A stretch of 64,000 nt of DNA. Origin: Nocardia macrotermitis. GTDB taxonomy: Bacteria > Actinomycetota > Actinomycetes > Mycobacteriales > Mycobacteriaceae. The stretch lies in the NCBI RefSeq assembly GCF_009604405.1, contig NZ_WEGK01000006.1, forward strand, positions 310,001-374,000, read 5' to 3'. Both the position numbers and the translations under genes were made by a program. The notes beneath the pieces were generated by a model that saw only the letters and a program-made list of their open reading frames with translations, was not told where the DNA came from and did no database searches. Of the stretch, positions 1 through 7,828 are shown piece by piece; the stretch's first letter is position 1, and the number at the start of each line of letters is the position of its first letter.

Positions 1-1097
1 TTCCGGTGGAGTCGGCGGCACCCGCGGAACCGGCCGGTGGTCTGTTCGCAAGTGGTCTGTTCGCGGCGTTCATCGCTACCGATGTGGTGCTCACCGAAAC
101 CGATGACGGCGACATCCGGATATGGAATATCGCGGACCCACACCATCCGCGTCGGACCGCCGAGTTGGGGCAGGTGAAAAACGGGCCGGGCGAAATCCCT
201 GGCGGGGGTCCGCCGGACGTAGTCGGGTCGAATGGAAACATTCTGGCGGTCCTGGAAGACAAGGGCACGTTGCGCCTCTGGCATGTCGACAGCACGGGTA
301 CCGCGACCCAGGCGGGCGTCATCGTCGACCCCGACGCCACTGGGCCGGGAAGCGTGCTCGGTGGTGGTAATACGGCATTCTTGACCACGACGAACGGCAT
401 GGACTGGTGGGATATCAGCGACCCCGCGCATCCGGTGAAGACCGGCTTCTCGGCGCTCGCCGGTGCTGATACGGGGGAGGGGATAACCAGTTCGACCGGC
501 GCGTATGTCGCCGCCACCAGACCGACGCTACTGCAGGGCGGCTCCACGCTCGCGCTGTACAACCTTGCCGAGGGGCGTGTGCTGTCCAGTGCGATCGTTT
601 CCCGGCGTACCGGTTTCGTACTCACCCTGAGTCATGACGGAAATCTGCTCGCGGCCAGCGGTTTCGGCGGAAATGGGCTGAGCGTGTGGCGGACGAGCGA
701 CCCGCGCTCACCGCAGTTCGCGGTCTCGCTCACCACCGCTGCCGATCTCGCCGGCGTAGGCATCTCCGATGACGACACGATGCTGGTCGACTGGTCCGGC
801 CGGACCGTACAACTGTGGGGCATAGGCGATCTCGGCGCGCCAGCCCTGGTCGGCAATTTCGATTCTTCACCGGGAGTGATCACGACAGCGGGATTCACCG
901 GGGACGGAAAGTATCTCTTGTTGACCACCACGTCGTACGGATCCCCGTCGTCGGTCTATTTCCTCCGCACCGATCCGCGAGGGGCGGCCGACCAGCTCTG
1001 CTCGATCATCACAAGTCCCATCACCCCGGCACAATGGGCACAGGATGCCCCCGGCGTCACCTATCAGAACCCGTGCCCGGCTCCGCGCGACCGTTGA
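1..1097 (+). CDS. WD40-repeat protein, C-terminal part (5' truncated by window edge)
   Basis: The reading frame is open to the left window edge, so this is the C-terminal part of a longer protein; a GTG at base 6 has no visible ribosome site and is unlikely to be the start. About six or seven WD-like blades can be seen, each with a tryptophan or tyrosine strand followed by a D-x-x-x-P turn (IRIWNIADPHHP, MDWWDISDPAHP, LSVWRTSDPRSP, VQLWGIGDLGAP). The tail with Cys-x-x-I, ITPAQW and a final NPCP is typical of large actinobacterial WD40 proteins whose N-terminal half carries an nSTAND-type ATPase or a regulator domain. The propeller probably acts as a sensor or interaction platform. The missing N-terminus decides the real class. 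Confidence 0.75.
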   Translation, partial: PVESAAPAEPAGGLFASGLFAAFIATDVVLTETDDGDIRIWNIADPHHPRRTAELGQVKNGPGEIPGGGPPDVVGSNGNILAVLEDKGTLRLWHVDSTGTATQAGVIVDPDATGPGSVLGGGNTAFLTTTNGMDWWDISDPAHPVKTGFSALAGADTGEGITSSTGAYVAATRPTLLQGGSTLALYNLAEGRVLSSAIVSRRTGFVLTLSHDGNLLAASGFGGNGLSVWRTSDPRSPQFAVSLTTAADLAGVGISDDDTMLVDWSGRTVQLWGIGDLGAPALVGNFDSSPGVITTAGFTGDGKYLLLTTTSYGSPSSVYFLRTDPRGAADQLCSIITSPITPAQWAQDAPGVTYQNPCPAPRDR

Positions 1098-1173
1098 CCA
1101 CGTCCAGCCCTACTGGCAGGCGGCTCTCCCCGAGTCCGCGCCCACTCTCGAGGCCGGTGGGCGTGTAGATCGC

Positions 1174-1215
1174 ACGGCGACGCCTGTGTCCCCCATCGGA
1201 CGCAGGCGTCGCCGT
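1174..1215 (+). terminator. Strong hairpin terminator after the WD40 gene
   Basis: Arms ACGGCGACGCCTG (1174-1186) and CAGGCGTCGCCGT (1203-1215) are perfectly complementary. Inside them GTCC and GGAC extend the stem to about 18 bp with a six-base loop. There is no U tract, as is common in actinomycetes. It lies between the WD40 stop and the convergent DUF445 stop. Confidence 0.75.
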
Positions 1216-1269
1216 TCTCGTGGAATCTAGTGCAGTTCAGCGGAATCCGCTGTGGTAATAGCGGGACGA

Positions 1270-2484
1270 TCAGCTGAGCAGGAGGTGAACCTGGAGTTCA
1301 CCGACCAGGAAGCCCAGGATGCCGCCGATCGCGACGAGTTTCCATTCGTCCTGCTTGAATGCCGGGCGCAGCAGGCCCTCGTATTCCTCGTCGGTGAGGT
1401 TGCGGGTTTTCTCCACCACCAGATTGCGCAGGTCCAGGGTCTGCATGGCCTGTTCTTCGAATCCGGCTGCGGCGGTGCGGATATAGGCGAGCATCTCCGG
1501 GACCATCTCGCGTTTGAGGGTGGCGATGGCGTCCCCGGCGACCAGGGTGACCAGCGGTTGCACGGGGGCGGACTGGGTGTCGATGAATTCGCTCATCCGC
1601 CGGGACAGAATGGCGGTGAGGCGGTCGGCGCGTTCGCCGTCCAGCACCGCTTCGAGCATCCTTGCGGGAGTGAGGATCTCGGTGGCGATCAGGGTGGCGT
1701 AATCATTGCAGACCTCTTCGCGGCGCTTGTGGAACAGGCCCTGCCACGGCACGATGCCCAGGATCCGGCGGCGGTTGATCGGCCGGAAGATCATCTGCAG
1801 CGCAAGCCAATCCGTACTCAGCCCGGTGAGACCACCGAACAGCGGCATCAACATCGGCGAATGCGTGAACGCCCAGGTGAGCATCTGCACGAAACCCAGC
1901 ACCGTGCCGAACAGCAGTCCGGAGCGGACGATGAACCGCAGCTCGTTGGTCGCGATGTCGCGCACCAGCTTCACCAGCAGTGCTTTGTCGTTGACGAGCG
2001 TGTCGACCGCGACGGCGCGCAGATCCATCACGTGTTCGAGGTTGTCGCGCAGATCGTTGGCGATATCGTCGATCAGGGCGGGCACGTCCCGCTGCACGCG
2101 CGCGATCATGGTGGCGCGCGCGAATTCCGGCACGGTGACCCAGATGCGCGGCTCGTACCGCATCATCAGCTCGTGCACCAGGTGCGCGATGGCCTCGTTC
2201 ATGGGTTCGCGCAGCGTGGTGGTGAGCTGGCCGACGTCGATGCGGCTGAGCAGTTCCTTGGGATCGATGAGCCGGGTGAACATCAGATCCACCGCGACGG
2301 TCGCCATCCGCGGCGCGGCCCTGGGCACCACGCCCTGCCAGCCGAACCACGGCCGGATTCCGATGAATTCCAGTGGCCGGAACAGCATCTCGACCGCGAC
2401 CAGCTTGGTCGTCCAGCCGATCAGCGCCGCAACGAGGGGAATCGAGCAGTACAGCATCCAATGCTGGAGAAAATCGTCGATCAC
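1270..2484 (-). CDS. DUF445 family membrane protein
   Basis: This 404-residue protein belongs to the DUF445 family (YheB/YjiN-like), for which no enzymatic role is established. A hydrophobic segment near residues 10-30 (SIPLVAALIGWTTKLVAVEM) and a C-terminal one near 385-404 (AIGGILGFLVGELQVHLLLS) bracket a long, mostly helical soluble part. The motifs GWTTKLVAVEMLFRP and, internally, STDWLALQMIFRP repeat the same pattern, which is characteristic of the family. It is probably anchored in the cytoplasmic membrane. The minus-strand neighbours upstream (SnoaL-like and YjbR-like genes) do not suggest a shared pathway. An antisense frame on the plus strand is only a GC-rich shadow. Confidence 0.85.
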   Translation of the reverse strand: MIDDFLQHWMLYCSIPLVAALIGWTTKLVAVEMLFRPLEFIGIRPWFGWQGVVPRAAPRMATVAVDLMFTRLIDPKELLSRIDVGQLTTTLREPMNEAIAHLVHELMMRYEPRIWVTVPEFARATMIARVQRDVPALIDDIANDLRDNLEHVMDLRAVAVDTLVNDKALLVKLVRDIATNELRFIVRSGLLFGTVLGFVQMLTWAFTHSPMLMPLFGGLTGLSTDWLALQMIFRPINRRRILGIVPWQGLFHKRREEVCNDYATLIATEILTPARMLEAVLDGERADRLTAILSRRMSEFIDTQSAPVQPLVTLVAGDAIATLKREMVPEMLAYIRTAAAGFEEQAMQTLDLRNLVVEKTRNLTDEEYEGLLRPAFKQDEWKLVAIGGILGFLVGELQVHLLLS

Positions 2485-2589
2485 GCGACCGCTCCGCGCG
2501 CGACGGATGAATCTAGGCCCACGGCGGAACAGTAACAGGTTTCTAACGATGGCCCCGGAAACGGCCCGGGGATGTGAGGGCGAGTGCCA

Positions 2590-3024
2590 TCACGCCGACG
2601 GCGCGACGAACATGTACCCCTTCTCCTCCTCGCGCCGCTGGATCCGCCACTGCCCGTCCACCCGCACGAACGTGTCGAGATACCACAGCCCGCACAGCAT
2701 CAGGCTCTGCTTGCCCTCCGCGTCGGCGACGATCATCGGGTTGTGACACAGCGTCCGCCCCGTCGCGGTGTCCCCGTCCACACTGATCGACGAATTACTG
2801 ATCAAATGTTGGAACGCAAGGAAATTCGGCAACATCGCGGCCAGAAACTCCTTCGTCGCCCCCAGATCCCCCGCAGACCCACCCATCGCGCTGTAGTCGA
2901 TATACGCATCCGCCGTGAACACCTCGTCCAACAACCCCCACTGCCGCGTATCCACAGCATGCGAATACCGCACCATCAGATCCTGAATCTCCATCCGATC
3001 CGAAATCTCTTGCAGGGACAACAT
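2590..3024 (-). CDS. SnoaL-like / nuclear transport factor 2 family protein
   Basis: The protein has 144 residues with the cone-shaped NTF2-like fold pattern. An N-terminal helix (EIQDLMVRYSHAVD) is followed by WGLLDEVFTADAYIDYS, a histidine/asparagine-bearing strand QHLISNSSISVDGDTA, and the closing strand DGQWRIQRREEEKGYMF. Members act as small hydrolases, isomerases or hydroxysteroid-binding proteins; the substrate cannot be read here. The start is the ATG at 3024, because GGAGG lies seven bases upstream; an upstream in-frame codon four residues earlier has no such site. It may be cotranscribed with the DUF445 gene 105 bp downstream. Confidence 0.8.
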   Translation of the reverse strand: MLSLQEISDRMEIQDLMVRYSHAVDTRQWGLLDEVFTADAYIDYSAMGGSAGDLGATKEFLAAMLPNFLAFQHLISNSSISVDGDTATGRTLCHNPMIVADAEGKQSLMLCGLWYLDTFVRVDGQWRIQRREEEKGYMFVAPSA

Positions 3025-3233
3025 GATTACCTCCAACCAGCGCCGTGGATGATCATGTCATCAGCGATCGCGCTCCGTGGTGATGGTTTCGGCGAATTAC
3101 GCTGTGTGACAGGTAGATCGACTGTCGATGGTCGTCCTCGTCGCGAGGCTCTCTACGAGGGAGTGAAGGCGCACTCGGCACGCGGGCGGTCCGTGGCCGA
3201 CAGCTCCCGATATTCGAGCTGGCTGCGCGGTGG

Positions 3234-3578
3234 TTAGCGCCCGGAGTTCTCGTCGAAGGCGCGGACCAGGGTGCGGGGTGCTTTGTTGCGCCAGGCGTCG
3301 GTGAGGAGTTCGGTTAGTAAGGGGGTGGTGATTCGGGGGAGGGTTATGCGGGTGGCGGAAAGTCTTTTGCCCCACCATTTTTCCTCGCAGATGTCGGGGT
3401 GTTCGGCTACTGCCGCGTGGATGTCCTCCTCGCTGAGCATGACGTGGAGGTGGTCGGGGTCGGGGAGGGTGGCGAAGATCTTGCCGCGGATGCGGAAGGA
3501 GGCCATGTCGAAATGGGGCTGCTCGGTGGTTTCGGGCAGTCCGAGGGCGATGGTCCGGACGTCTGCGGAGTCGGCCAT
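3234..3578 (-). CDS. MmcQ/YjbR family protein
   Basis: A 114-residue protein of the MmcQ/YjbR (DUF1801-neighbour, CyaY-like fold) family. It shows the usual start DVRTIALGLPETTEQPHFDMASFRIRGKIFATL (residues 6-38), the central HLHVMLSEEDIHAAVAEHP, and KWWGK plus the C-terminal helix LLTDAWRNKAP. Family members are small proteins of unclear function, sometimes annotated as DNA-binding. The start chosen is MADSADV at 3578; the upstream extension lacks homology features. A small ORF begins divergently 37 bases away. No operon partner is obvious: the SnoaL gene lies about 210 bases downstream on the same strand. Confidence 0.8.
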   Translation of the reverse strand: MADSADVRTIALGLPETTEQPHFDMASFRIRGKIFATLPDPDHLHVMLSEEDIHAAVAEHPDICEEKWWGKRLSATRITLPRITTPLLTELLTDAWRNKAPRTLVRAFDENSGR

Positions 3579-3615
3579 GCGGTCATTGTCGCAGGGTGCG
3601 GATAATGTGTGTGTG

Positions 3616-3759
3616 ATGGGACACACTCCTGAGTCCGCCGAGTCGAGGAGGTGGCGAACCTATGAGGAGATCGCCGACCTCTGGGATGGTTCCGCGGACG
3701 AAGCTTGGGCAGCCGACCGCGACTTGATTGACCAGCGTCTGTTCCGCGATCGGCAGTAA
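3616..3759 (+). CDS. Small hypothetical protein (47 aa)
   Basis: ATG at 3616 opens a 47-codon frame encoding an acidic, tryptophan-rich peptide (RRWRTYEEIADLW, then EAWAADRDLIDQRLF) ending in TAA two bases before the crotonase stop codon. The pattern of an EIADLW helix followed by a second acidic helix looks like a real folded small protein rather than random high-GC translation. Codon bias is weaker than in neighbours and no clear ribosome site precedes it. It is divergent from the YjbR-like gene and convergent with the crotonase gene. Function is not recognised; an antitoxin-like or regulatory peptide is possible but unsupported. Confidence 0.45.
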   Translation: MGHTPESAESRRWRTYEEIADLWDGSADEAWAADRDLIDQRLFRDRQ

Positions 3760-3760
3760 T

Positions 3761-4525
3761 TCACTTGGGCGAGCGAGCGATTCGGGCCTGCATGGCCGCG
3801 AGGCGTTCGGCGAACTCCGGGGAATCGATCGACTTCAGTTGCGGCGCGATCTCGGTGTCGACGGCGGTGGGGTGGTCGGGGAGTTCGCGGGTGATGCGGA
3901 GGGTGCGTTTGGTACTGATGAGGAGGTCTCGGGGGGCGTCGGCGGCGGGTTGGGCGAAGGTGACGGCATCGGCGATGAGGGTGTCGTGGTCGCCGAGGAC
4001 CACGCGGTGGACCAGACCGGCGGTCTGCGCGGTCTCGGCGTCGAGGATTTCACCGAACAGGGTCATGGCGGCGGCGCGCTGCGGGCCCAGGGCGCGTTGG
4101 ATCATCCAGGTCATGCCGCCGCCCGGATGCAGTCCGAGTTGCAGGAAACGGGCGTCGAAGCGGGCACGGGGACCGGCGATGCGGATATCGGCGGCCAGCG
4201 CCAGATTGAATCCCGCGCCCACCGCCGCGCCACCGACGGCCGCGATCGTCGGCAACGTGCAATTCGCCACCGCGAGAAACCCCGCGTAAACCGCCCGCAA
4301 CCCCTCCTCCCGCGCCGCTCCCAGCAATGTCAGATCGGCCCCGGCGCAGAACGCGGGCGGCGTACCGGTCACCACCAGCGCATGTACCCCCGGATCCTGC
4401 TCCGCGTCGGCCACCGCCCCCGCCAGATCCGCCGACAAATCCCTGGTCAGCGCATTGCGCCGCTCGGGATCATGCACCGTGACAACAGCAACCTTGCCCT
4501 GCCGATCAACCAGGATCTCCGCCAT
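3761..4525 (-). CDS. Crotonase (enoyl-CoA hydratase/isomerase) family protein
   Basis: A 254-residue crotonase-fold protein. The oxyanion-hole segments are present: FCAGADL (residues 59-65) and the AAVGGAAVGAGFNLALAAD region (95-113). Known hydratases use two glutamates, one in GGCE and one twenty residues later in QPE. Here those positions are Asn107 and Phe127, so classical hydratase chemistry is unlikely. Isomerase, hydrolase or an unassigned crotonase activity is more plausible. The CoA-binding fold and the C-terminal helix (PEFAERLAAMQAR) are intact. It lies 62 bp downstream of rbsD on the same strand and could be read through from the ribose operon, but a functional link is not evident. 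Confidence 0.85.
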   Translation of the reverse strand: MAEILVDRQGKVAVVTVHDPERRNALTRDLSADLAGAVADAEQDPGVHALVVTGTPPAFCAGADLTLLGAAREEGLRAVYAGFLAVANCTLPTIAAVGGAAVGAGFNLALAADIRIAGPRARFDARFLQLGLHPGGGMTWMIQRALGPQRAAAMTLFGEILDAETAQTAGLVHRVVLGDHDTLIADAVTFAQPAADAPRDLLISTKRTLRITRELPDHPTAVDTEIAPQLKSIDSPEFAERLAAMQARIARSPK

Positions 4526-4587
4526 CCGGCGATCGTATGTGACGGGACCGGCGTCGCCGGACGCGGCCTGTGCGCGTCGCTCGGAAC

Positions 4588-4977
4588 TCAGGCCCAGGGG
4601 ACTCCCGCGCGGAGCAGGACGTTGGCGTAGGGCTTGGCCTCGCCGGTGCGGACTACGAAGCGGCAGGCGGAGATTCGGGATTTGAAGGTCTCGTGGTCGA
4701 GGAGTTCGGGGTGCACGGTCTGGGTGAGAAGGATTGCGGCTTCGGGGTTTTCGGTGGTCACCTCGCGGCTGGCCCAGGCGGCTTCGATGGTCACATCCTG
4801 GAGGATGAGGTTCAGGATGGGCGCGAAGTTGGGGAAGCCGTAGGTGATGCCCAGGTCGATCACCGGAACGGCGGCGGGGACGGGGAGACCGGAGTCGCTG
4901 ACGGCGAACAGATCGGTGTGACGTAGGCCGGTCAGGGCCGCGGCCAGTTCGGCATGGATGATTCCGGTGGTGCGCAT
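4588..4977 (-). CDS. rbsD: D-ribose pyranase RbsD
   Basis: The 129-residue protein matches RbsD/FucU mutarotases. The N-terminal LRHTDLFAVSDSGLPVP carries the catalytic histidine (GHTD in Escherichia coli), and the C-terminal VVRTGEAKPYANVLLRAGV matches the ribose-binding RSGE-x-x-PYAN segment. It interconverts beta-pyranose and furanose forms of ribose in the cytoplasm so that RbsK can phosphorylate the sugar. The ATG at 4977 is preceded by AGGAG at good spacing; a much longer frame continues upstream but runs through rbsK. It is the fifth gene of the rbsB-rbsC-rbsA-rbsK-rbsD operon, 41 bp after rbsK. Confidence 0.93.
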   Translation of the reverse strand: MRTTGIIHAELAAALTGLRHTDLFAVSDSGLPVPAAVPVIDLGITYGFPNFAPILNLILQDVTIEAAWASREVTTENPEAAILLTQTVHPELLDHETFKSRISACRFVVRTGEAKPYANVLLRAGVPWA

Positions 4978-5018
4978 GGGTGCTCCTGGTTGGGCTGACG
5001 CGGGCTCGCTGCTGCGAA

Positions 5019-5966
5019 TTACGTTGTGAGCGTGCGAGGTTCCGGGACCGCGGCAAGCGCTTCGGTGATCCGCTCGCCGGTGGGGTAGGAGCCGTGGGTG
5101 CCGGGTGACTGGACAGCGAGAGCTCCGGCGGCCGTGGCGAAGGTGACGGCGGGGCCGAGTTCGGTTCCGGCGGCCAGCGCGGTGGCGAGGGCCCCGACGA
5201 AGGCGTCGCCAGCCCCGGTCGAATCGACCGTATTCACCTGGGGCGCAGGCTGATACGCGCCGACGACAGACGAGTCGGGGGTGGTACGGGCCCACACCGA
5301 GCCCGCCGCGCCGAGGGTGGCCACCACTGACGGCACTCCGCGCAGACACAGTGCGCGTGCCTGGGCGAATACGGCCTCGGGAGTCTCGGCAACGCTGCCG
5401 CTCACCGCCGCCAACTCGGATTCGTTGACGACCAGCGGGTCGCAGCGACGCAGCAGATCCTCGGACATCCGGGTGGCGGGAGCCGCGTTGAGTATGAATC
5501 GCCGGGCCCGCGTGGAAATCCATTCCACCACGCGCACAGGGATTTCGAACTGCGCGACGACGACCTGAGCCGCGTCCAGCAGTCCGGTCTCGATGCTCAG
5601 CCCATCCAGTTCGGCGTCGCTCTCCCAGACGAAGTTCGCCCCGGGATCCACGACGATCTGATTCTCCCCACCGGCCACGGTGATATACGCGGTACCGGTT
5701 CGACTGTCCGGCACTTCACGTACCGCGGTCAGTCCAATGCCGAACTCCAACAAAGACTTCCACAGTCCGGGATCGGCTCCCGCGCCCACCCTCGCCACGA
5801 ACTCGACCTGTCCACCGGCCTGCGCCGCGGCAACGGCCTGATTGGATCCCTTGCCCCCCAGGTTCGTTCGCGACCCCGACGCCAGCACCGTCTCGCCGGG
5901 CGCGGGCAACCGCTCGACCTCACTCACCACATCCACATTCACCGACCCCACCACGACAACGGTCAC
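5019..5966 (-). CDS. rbsK: Ribokinase RbsK
   Basis: A 315-residue PfkB-family kinase that phosphorylates D-ribose to ribose 5-phosphate with ATP. The first PfkB signature is LGGKGSNQAVAAAQAGG (36-52), and the second contains the anion hole DSTGAGDAF (248-256) with the catalytic base Asp254. NAAPA and NESE are further ribokinase landmarks. The GTG start overlaps the rbsA stop (GTGA), which indicates translational coupling. The length equals that of typical ribokinases. The gene follows the transporter genes and precedes rbsD, so import, anomer conversion and phosphorylation are encoded together. Confidence 0.95.
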   Translation of the reverse strand: MTVVVVGSVNVDVVSEVERLPAPGETVLASGSRTNLGGKGSNQAVAAAQAGGQVEFVARVGAGADPGLWKSLLEFGIGLTAVREVPDSRTGTAYITVAGGENQIVVDPGANFVWESDAELDGLSIETGLLDAAQVVVAQFEIPVRVVEWISTRARRFILNAAPATRMSEDLLRRCDPLVVNESELAAVSGSVAETPEAVFAQARALCLRGVPSVVATLGAAGSVWARTTPDSSVVGAYQPAPQVNTVDSTGAGDAFVGALATALAAGTELGPAVTFATAAGALAVQSPGTHGSYPTGERITEALAAVPEPRTLTT

Positions 5967-6823
5967 GACGCCGCCTCGGAAGTGCCCGACGCGGCCGCTG
6001 CGCGCGAATCAGATTCCGCGTCAACGGAATCGGATGTTCGACTCTCCGTTGCCGCCTCGACATGCCGGGCTTCGAGATTGCCGGGAATCGCGCCGGTGAT
6101 CAACCCGACCAGCCGATCACCATCGACCTCGGAAATCTTGTGCGCCGCAACAGATCTGCCTCGCCGCAGCACCACAACGTTGTCGCAGATCCGCATCACC
6201 TGAGCCAGATCATGACTGATGATCAACACCGTCACACCGCGATCACGCAGCCCCCGCACGAGCTTCTCCACCGCCGCGGTCTCCCGAACCCCCAGTGCCG
6301 CAGTGGGTTCGTCCATGATCACCATCGCCTTACCCCACGCCACCGCCCGCGCGATGGCGATCGACTGCCGCTGCCCGCCACTCATCCGCCGCACGGTGGT
6401 GCGAACCGAGGGCACGTCGACATCCAACTCGCGCATGATCTCCCCGCTGCGTGCGATCATGCCGCGCCGATTGACAATTCCCAACGGGTACACCAGTTCC
6501 CGATTGAGGAACAGGTTCTGCCACACCGTCAGATCATCGATCAGCGCGAGATCCTGATACACGGTCTCGATACCCATTTTCCGCGCATCCTCGGGGGAGC
6601 GCAGCCGCACCGGTTCACCACGGAACAGGATCTGACCGGTATCGGGCGACTGCACACCGGTCAAACAACGCACCAGCGTGGATTTCCCGGCCCCGTTGTC
6701 GCCGACGAGCGCGGTCACCTCACCTTCGGGGATGCGCAACGACACCCCGCCCAGCGCCCGCACCGAGTCGAAGGATTTGGTCAGCTCCCTGGCCTCGAGC
6801 AGGGGAGTGGAGTCAACAGTCAT
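5963..6823 (-). CDS. rbsA: Ribose ABC transporter ATP-binding protein, single nucleotide-binding domain
   Basis: The 286-residue protein energises sugar import at the inner face of the membrane. Walker A is GDNGAGKST (41-49), the ABC signature MSGGQRQ (147-153), Walker B VIMDEPTAAL (168-177), and the switch histidine is in ISHDL. Standard E. coli RbsA has two such domains in about 500 residues, so this is a single-domain carbohydrate ATPase (FrcA-like), presumably working as a homodimer. The C-terminal 45 residues are Ala/Ser/Glu-rich and probably unstructured. ATG at 6823 is preferred because AGTAGG precedes it by eight bases; a GTG nine bases upstream directly abuts the rbsC stop. Confidence 0.92.
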   Translation of the reverse strand: MTVDSTPLLEARELTKSFDSVRALGGVSLRIPEGEVTALVGDNGAGKSTLVRCLTGVQSPDTGQILFRGEPVRLRSPEDARKMGIETVYQDLALIDDLTVWQNLFLNRELVYPLGIVNRRGMIARSGEIMRELDVDVPSVRTTVRRMSGGQRQSIAIARAVAWGKAMVIMDEPTAALGVRETAAVEKLVRGLRDRGVTVLIISHDLAQVMRICDNVVVLRRGRSVAAHKISEVDGDRLVGLITGAIPGNLEARHVEAATESRTSDSVDAESDSRAAAASGTSEAAS

Positions 6824-6832
6824 GGCGCACAC

Positions 6833-7828
6833 CTACTTTCGGAACCGGGAGATCCCGGCGGCCAGCAGCAGCACCGCACCGACCGCGACCGGCTGGTAGT
6901 ACTGCGAGATTCCCAGGATGGTGAACCCGTTGATCAGCGAGGTGAACAGCACCGCACCGGCAACGGTCCCCAGCACCGACGCCTTGCCGCCGGCCAGCGA
7001 CGACCCGCCGAGCACCACCGCCGCAATGGAACTCAGCAGATACGTGGTCTGCAACGACGGATCCGCACCGCCGTTGCGTGCCACCAGCATCACCCCGGCG
7101 ATCCCGCACAACAGCCCGGACATCGCGTACGCGAACAACCGGATCCGATTCACCGCGATACCGGTGTCGCGCGCGGCCTCCAGCCGCCCACCGGTGGCCA
7201 GCAGATGCGTACCGATCCGGGTGCGAAAGATGATGCCCGCCACCGCAAGTGCGGCGACCAGGGCCAGCAGCCAGAACCAGCGCACCGGACCGATACCGTC
7301 CAACGCGAGCTTCTGCAGGAAGGGCGAATTCACCGCCGTGGTGTTGCCGTGCGTGAGCAGCAACGTCAGCCCACTCAACACGCTGAGCATGCCGAGGGTG
7401 ACCACGAAATCGGTCATGTGCAGCCGCCCGATCAACACGCCGTTGATCACGCCGACGACCAGTCCGCCCACGATCGCCACCACGATGCCGAGCGCGAGCG
7501 GATAGCCGTGACTGGTCGTATAGCCGAGAAGCGCTGCGGCCCAAGGCAGATTCGCGCCCACCGACAGGTCGATACCACCGACGGTGACCGCGAACTGCTG
7601 ACCCAGGGCCAGCACGGTCAGGATCGTCGCGGAGACCAGCAGGTCGCCGATATTGGCGAGGGTCAGGAAGTCCGGGGTGGCGATGAAGAACGCCACCCAG
7701 AGCACGACCAGCGCGATCGGCGCCGCGAATTCGGCGAGTTTGGCCGTTACTTCGGTGCGCCCCTCACGCGCATCGACCTGTGCGGCCGGTCCCGGATCGG
7801 CGGGTGCGATATCTGCCGTGGAGCTCAC
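6833..7828 (-). CDS. rbsC: Ribose ABC transporter permease RbsC
   Basis: A 331-residue BPD_transp_2 permease with about eight to ten hydrophobic helices. The family segment GGIDLSVGANLPWAAALLG is near residues 89-107, and VVLGGSSLAGGKASVLGTVAGA occupies the conserved EAA-like cytoplasmic loop. It forms the membrane channel that works with RbsA and the lipoprotein RbsB. The GTG start overlaps the rbsB stop (GTGA), and the TAG stop lies just before rbsA. Its first 20 residues are charged and cytoplasmic. It is distinguished from amino-acid permeases of the same superfamily by the operon and the GGIDLSVG box. Confidence 0.93.
   Translation of the reverse strand: MSSTADIAPADPGPAAQVDAREGRTEVTAKLAEFAAPIALVVLWVAFFIATPDFLTLANIGDLLVSATILTVLALGQQFAVTVGGIDLSVGANLPWAAALLGYTTSHGYPLALGIVVAIVGGLVVGVINGVLIGRLHMTDFVVTLGMLSVLSGLTLLLTHGNTTAVNSPFLQKLALDGIGPVRWFWLLALVAALAVAGIIFRTRIGTHLLATGGRLEAARDTGIAVNRIRLFAYAMSGLLCGIAGVMLVARNGGADPSLQTTYLLSSIAAVVLGGSSLAGGKASVLGTVAGAVLFTSLINGFTILGISQYYQPVAVGAVLLLAAGISRFRK

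Noticed and set aside
1252..2535. 427-codon plus-strand frame opposite the DUF445 gene
   Set aside because: Gln/His-rich shadow; the minus strand has a family match, membrane segments and normal codon pattern.
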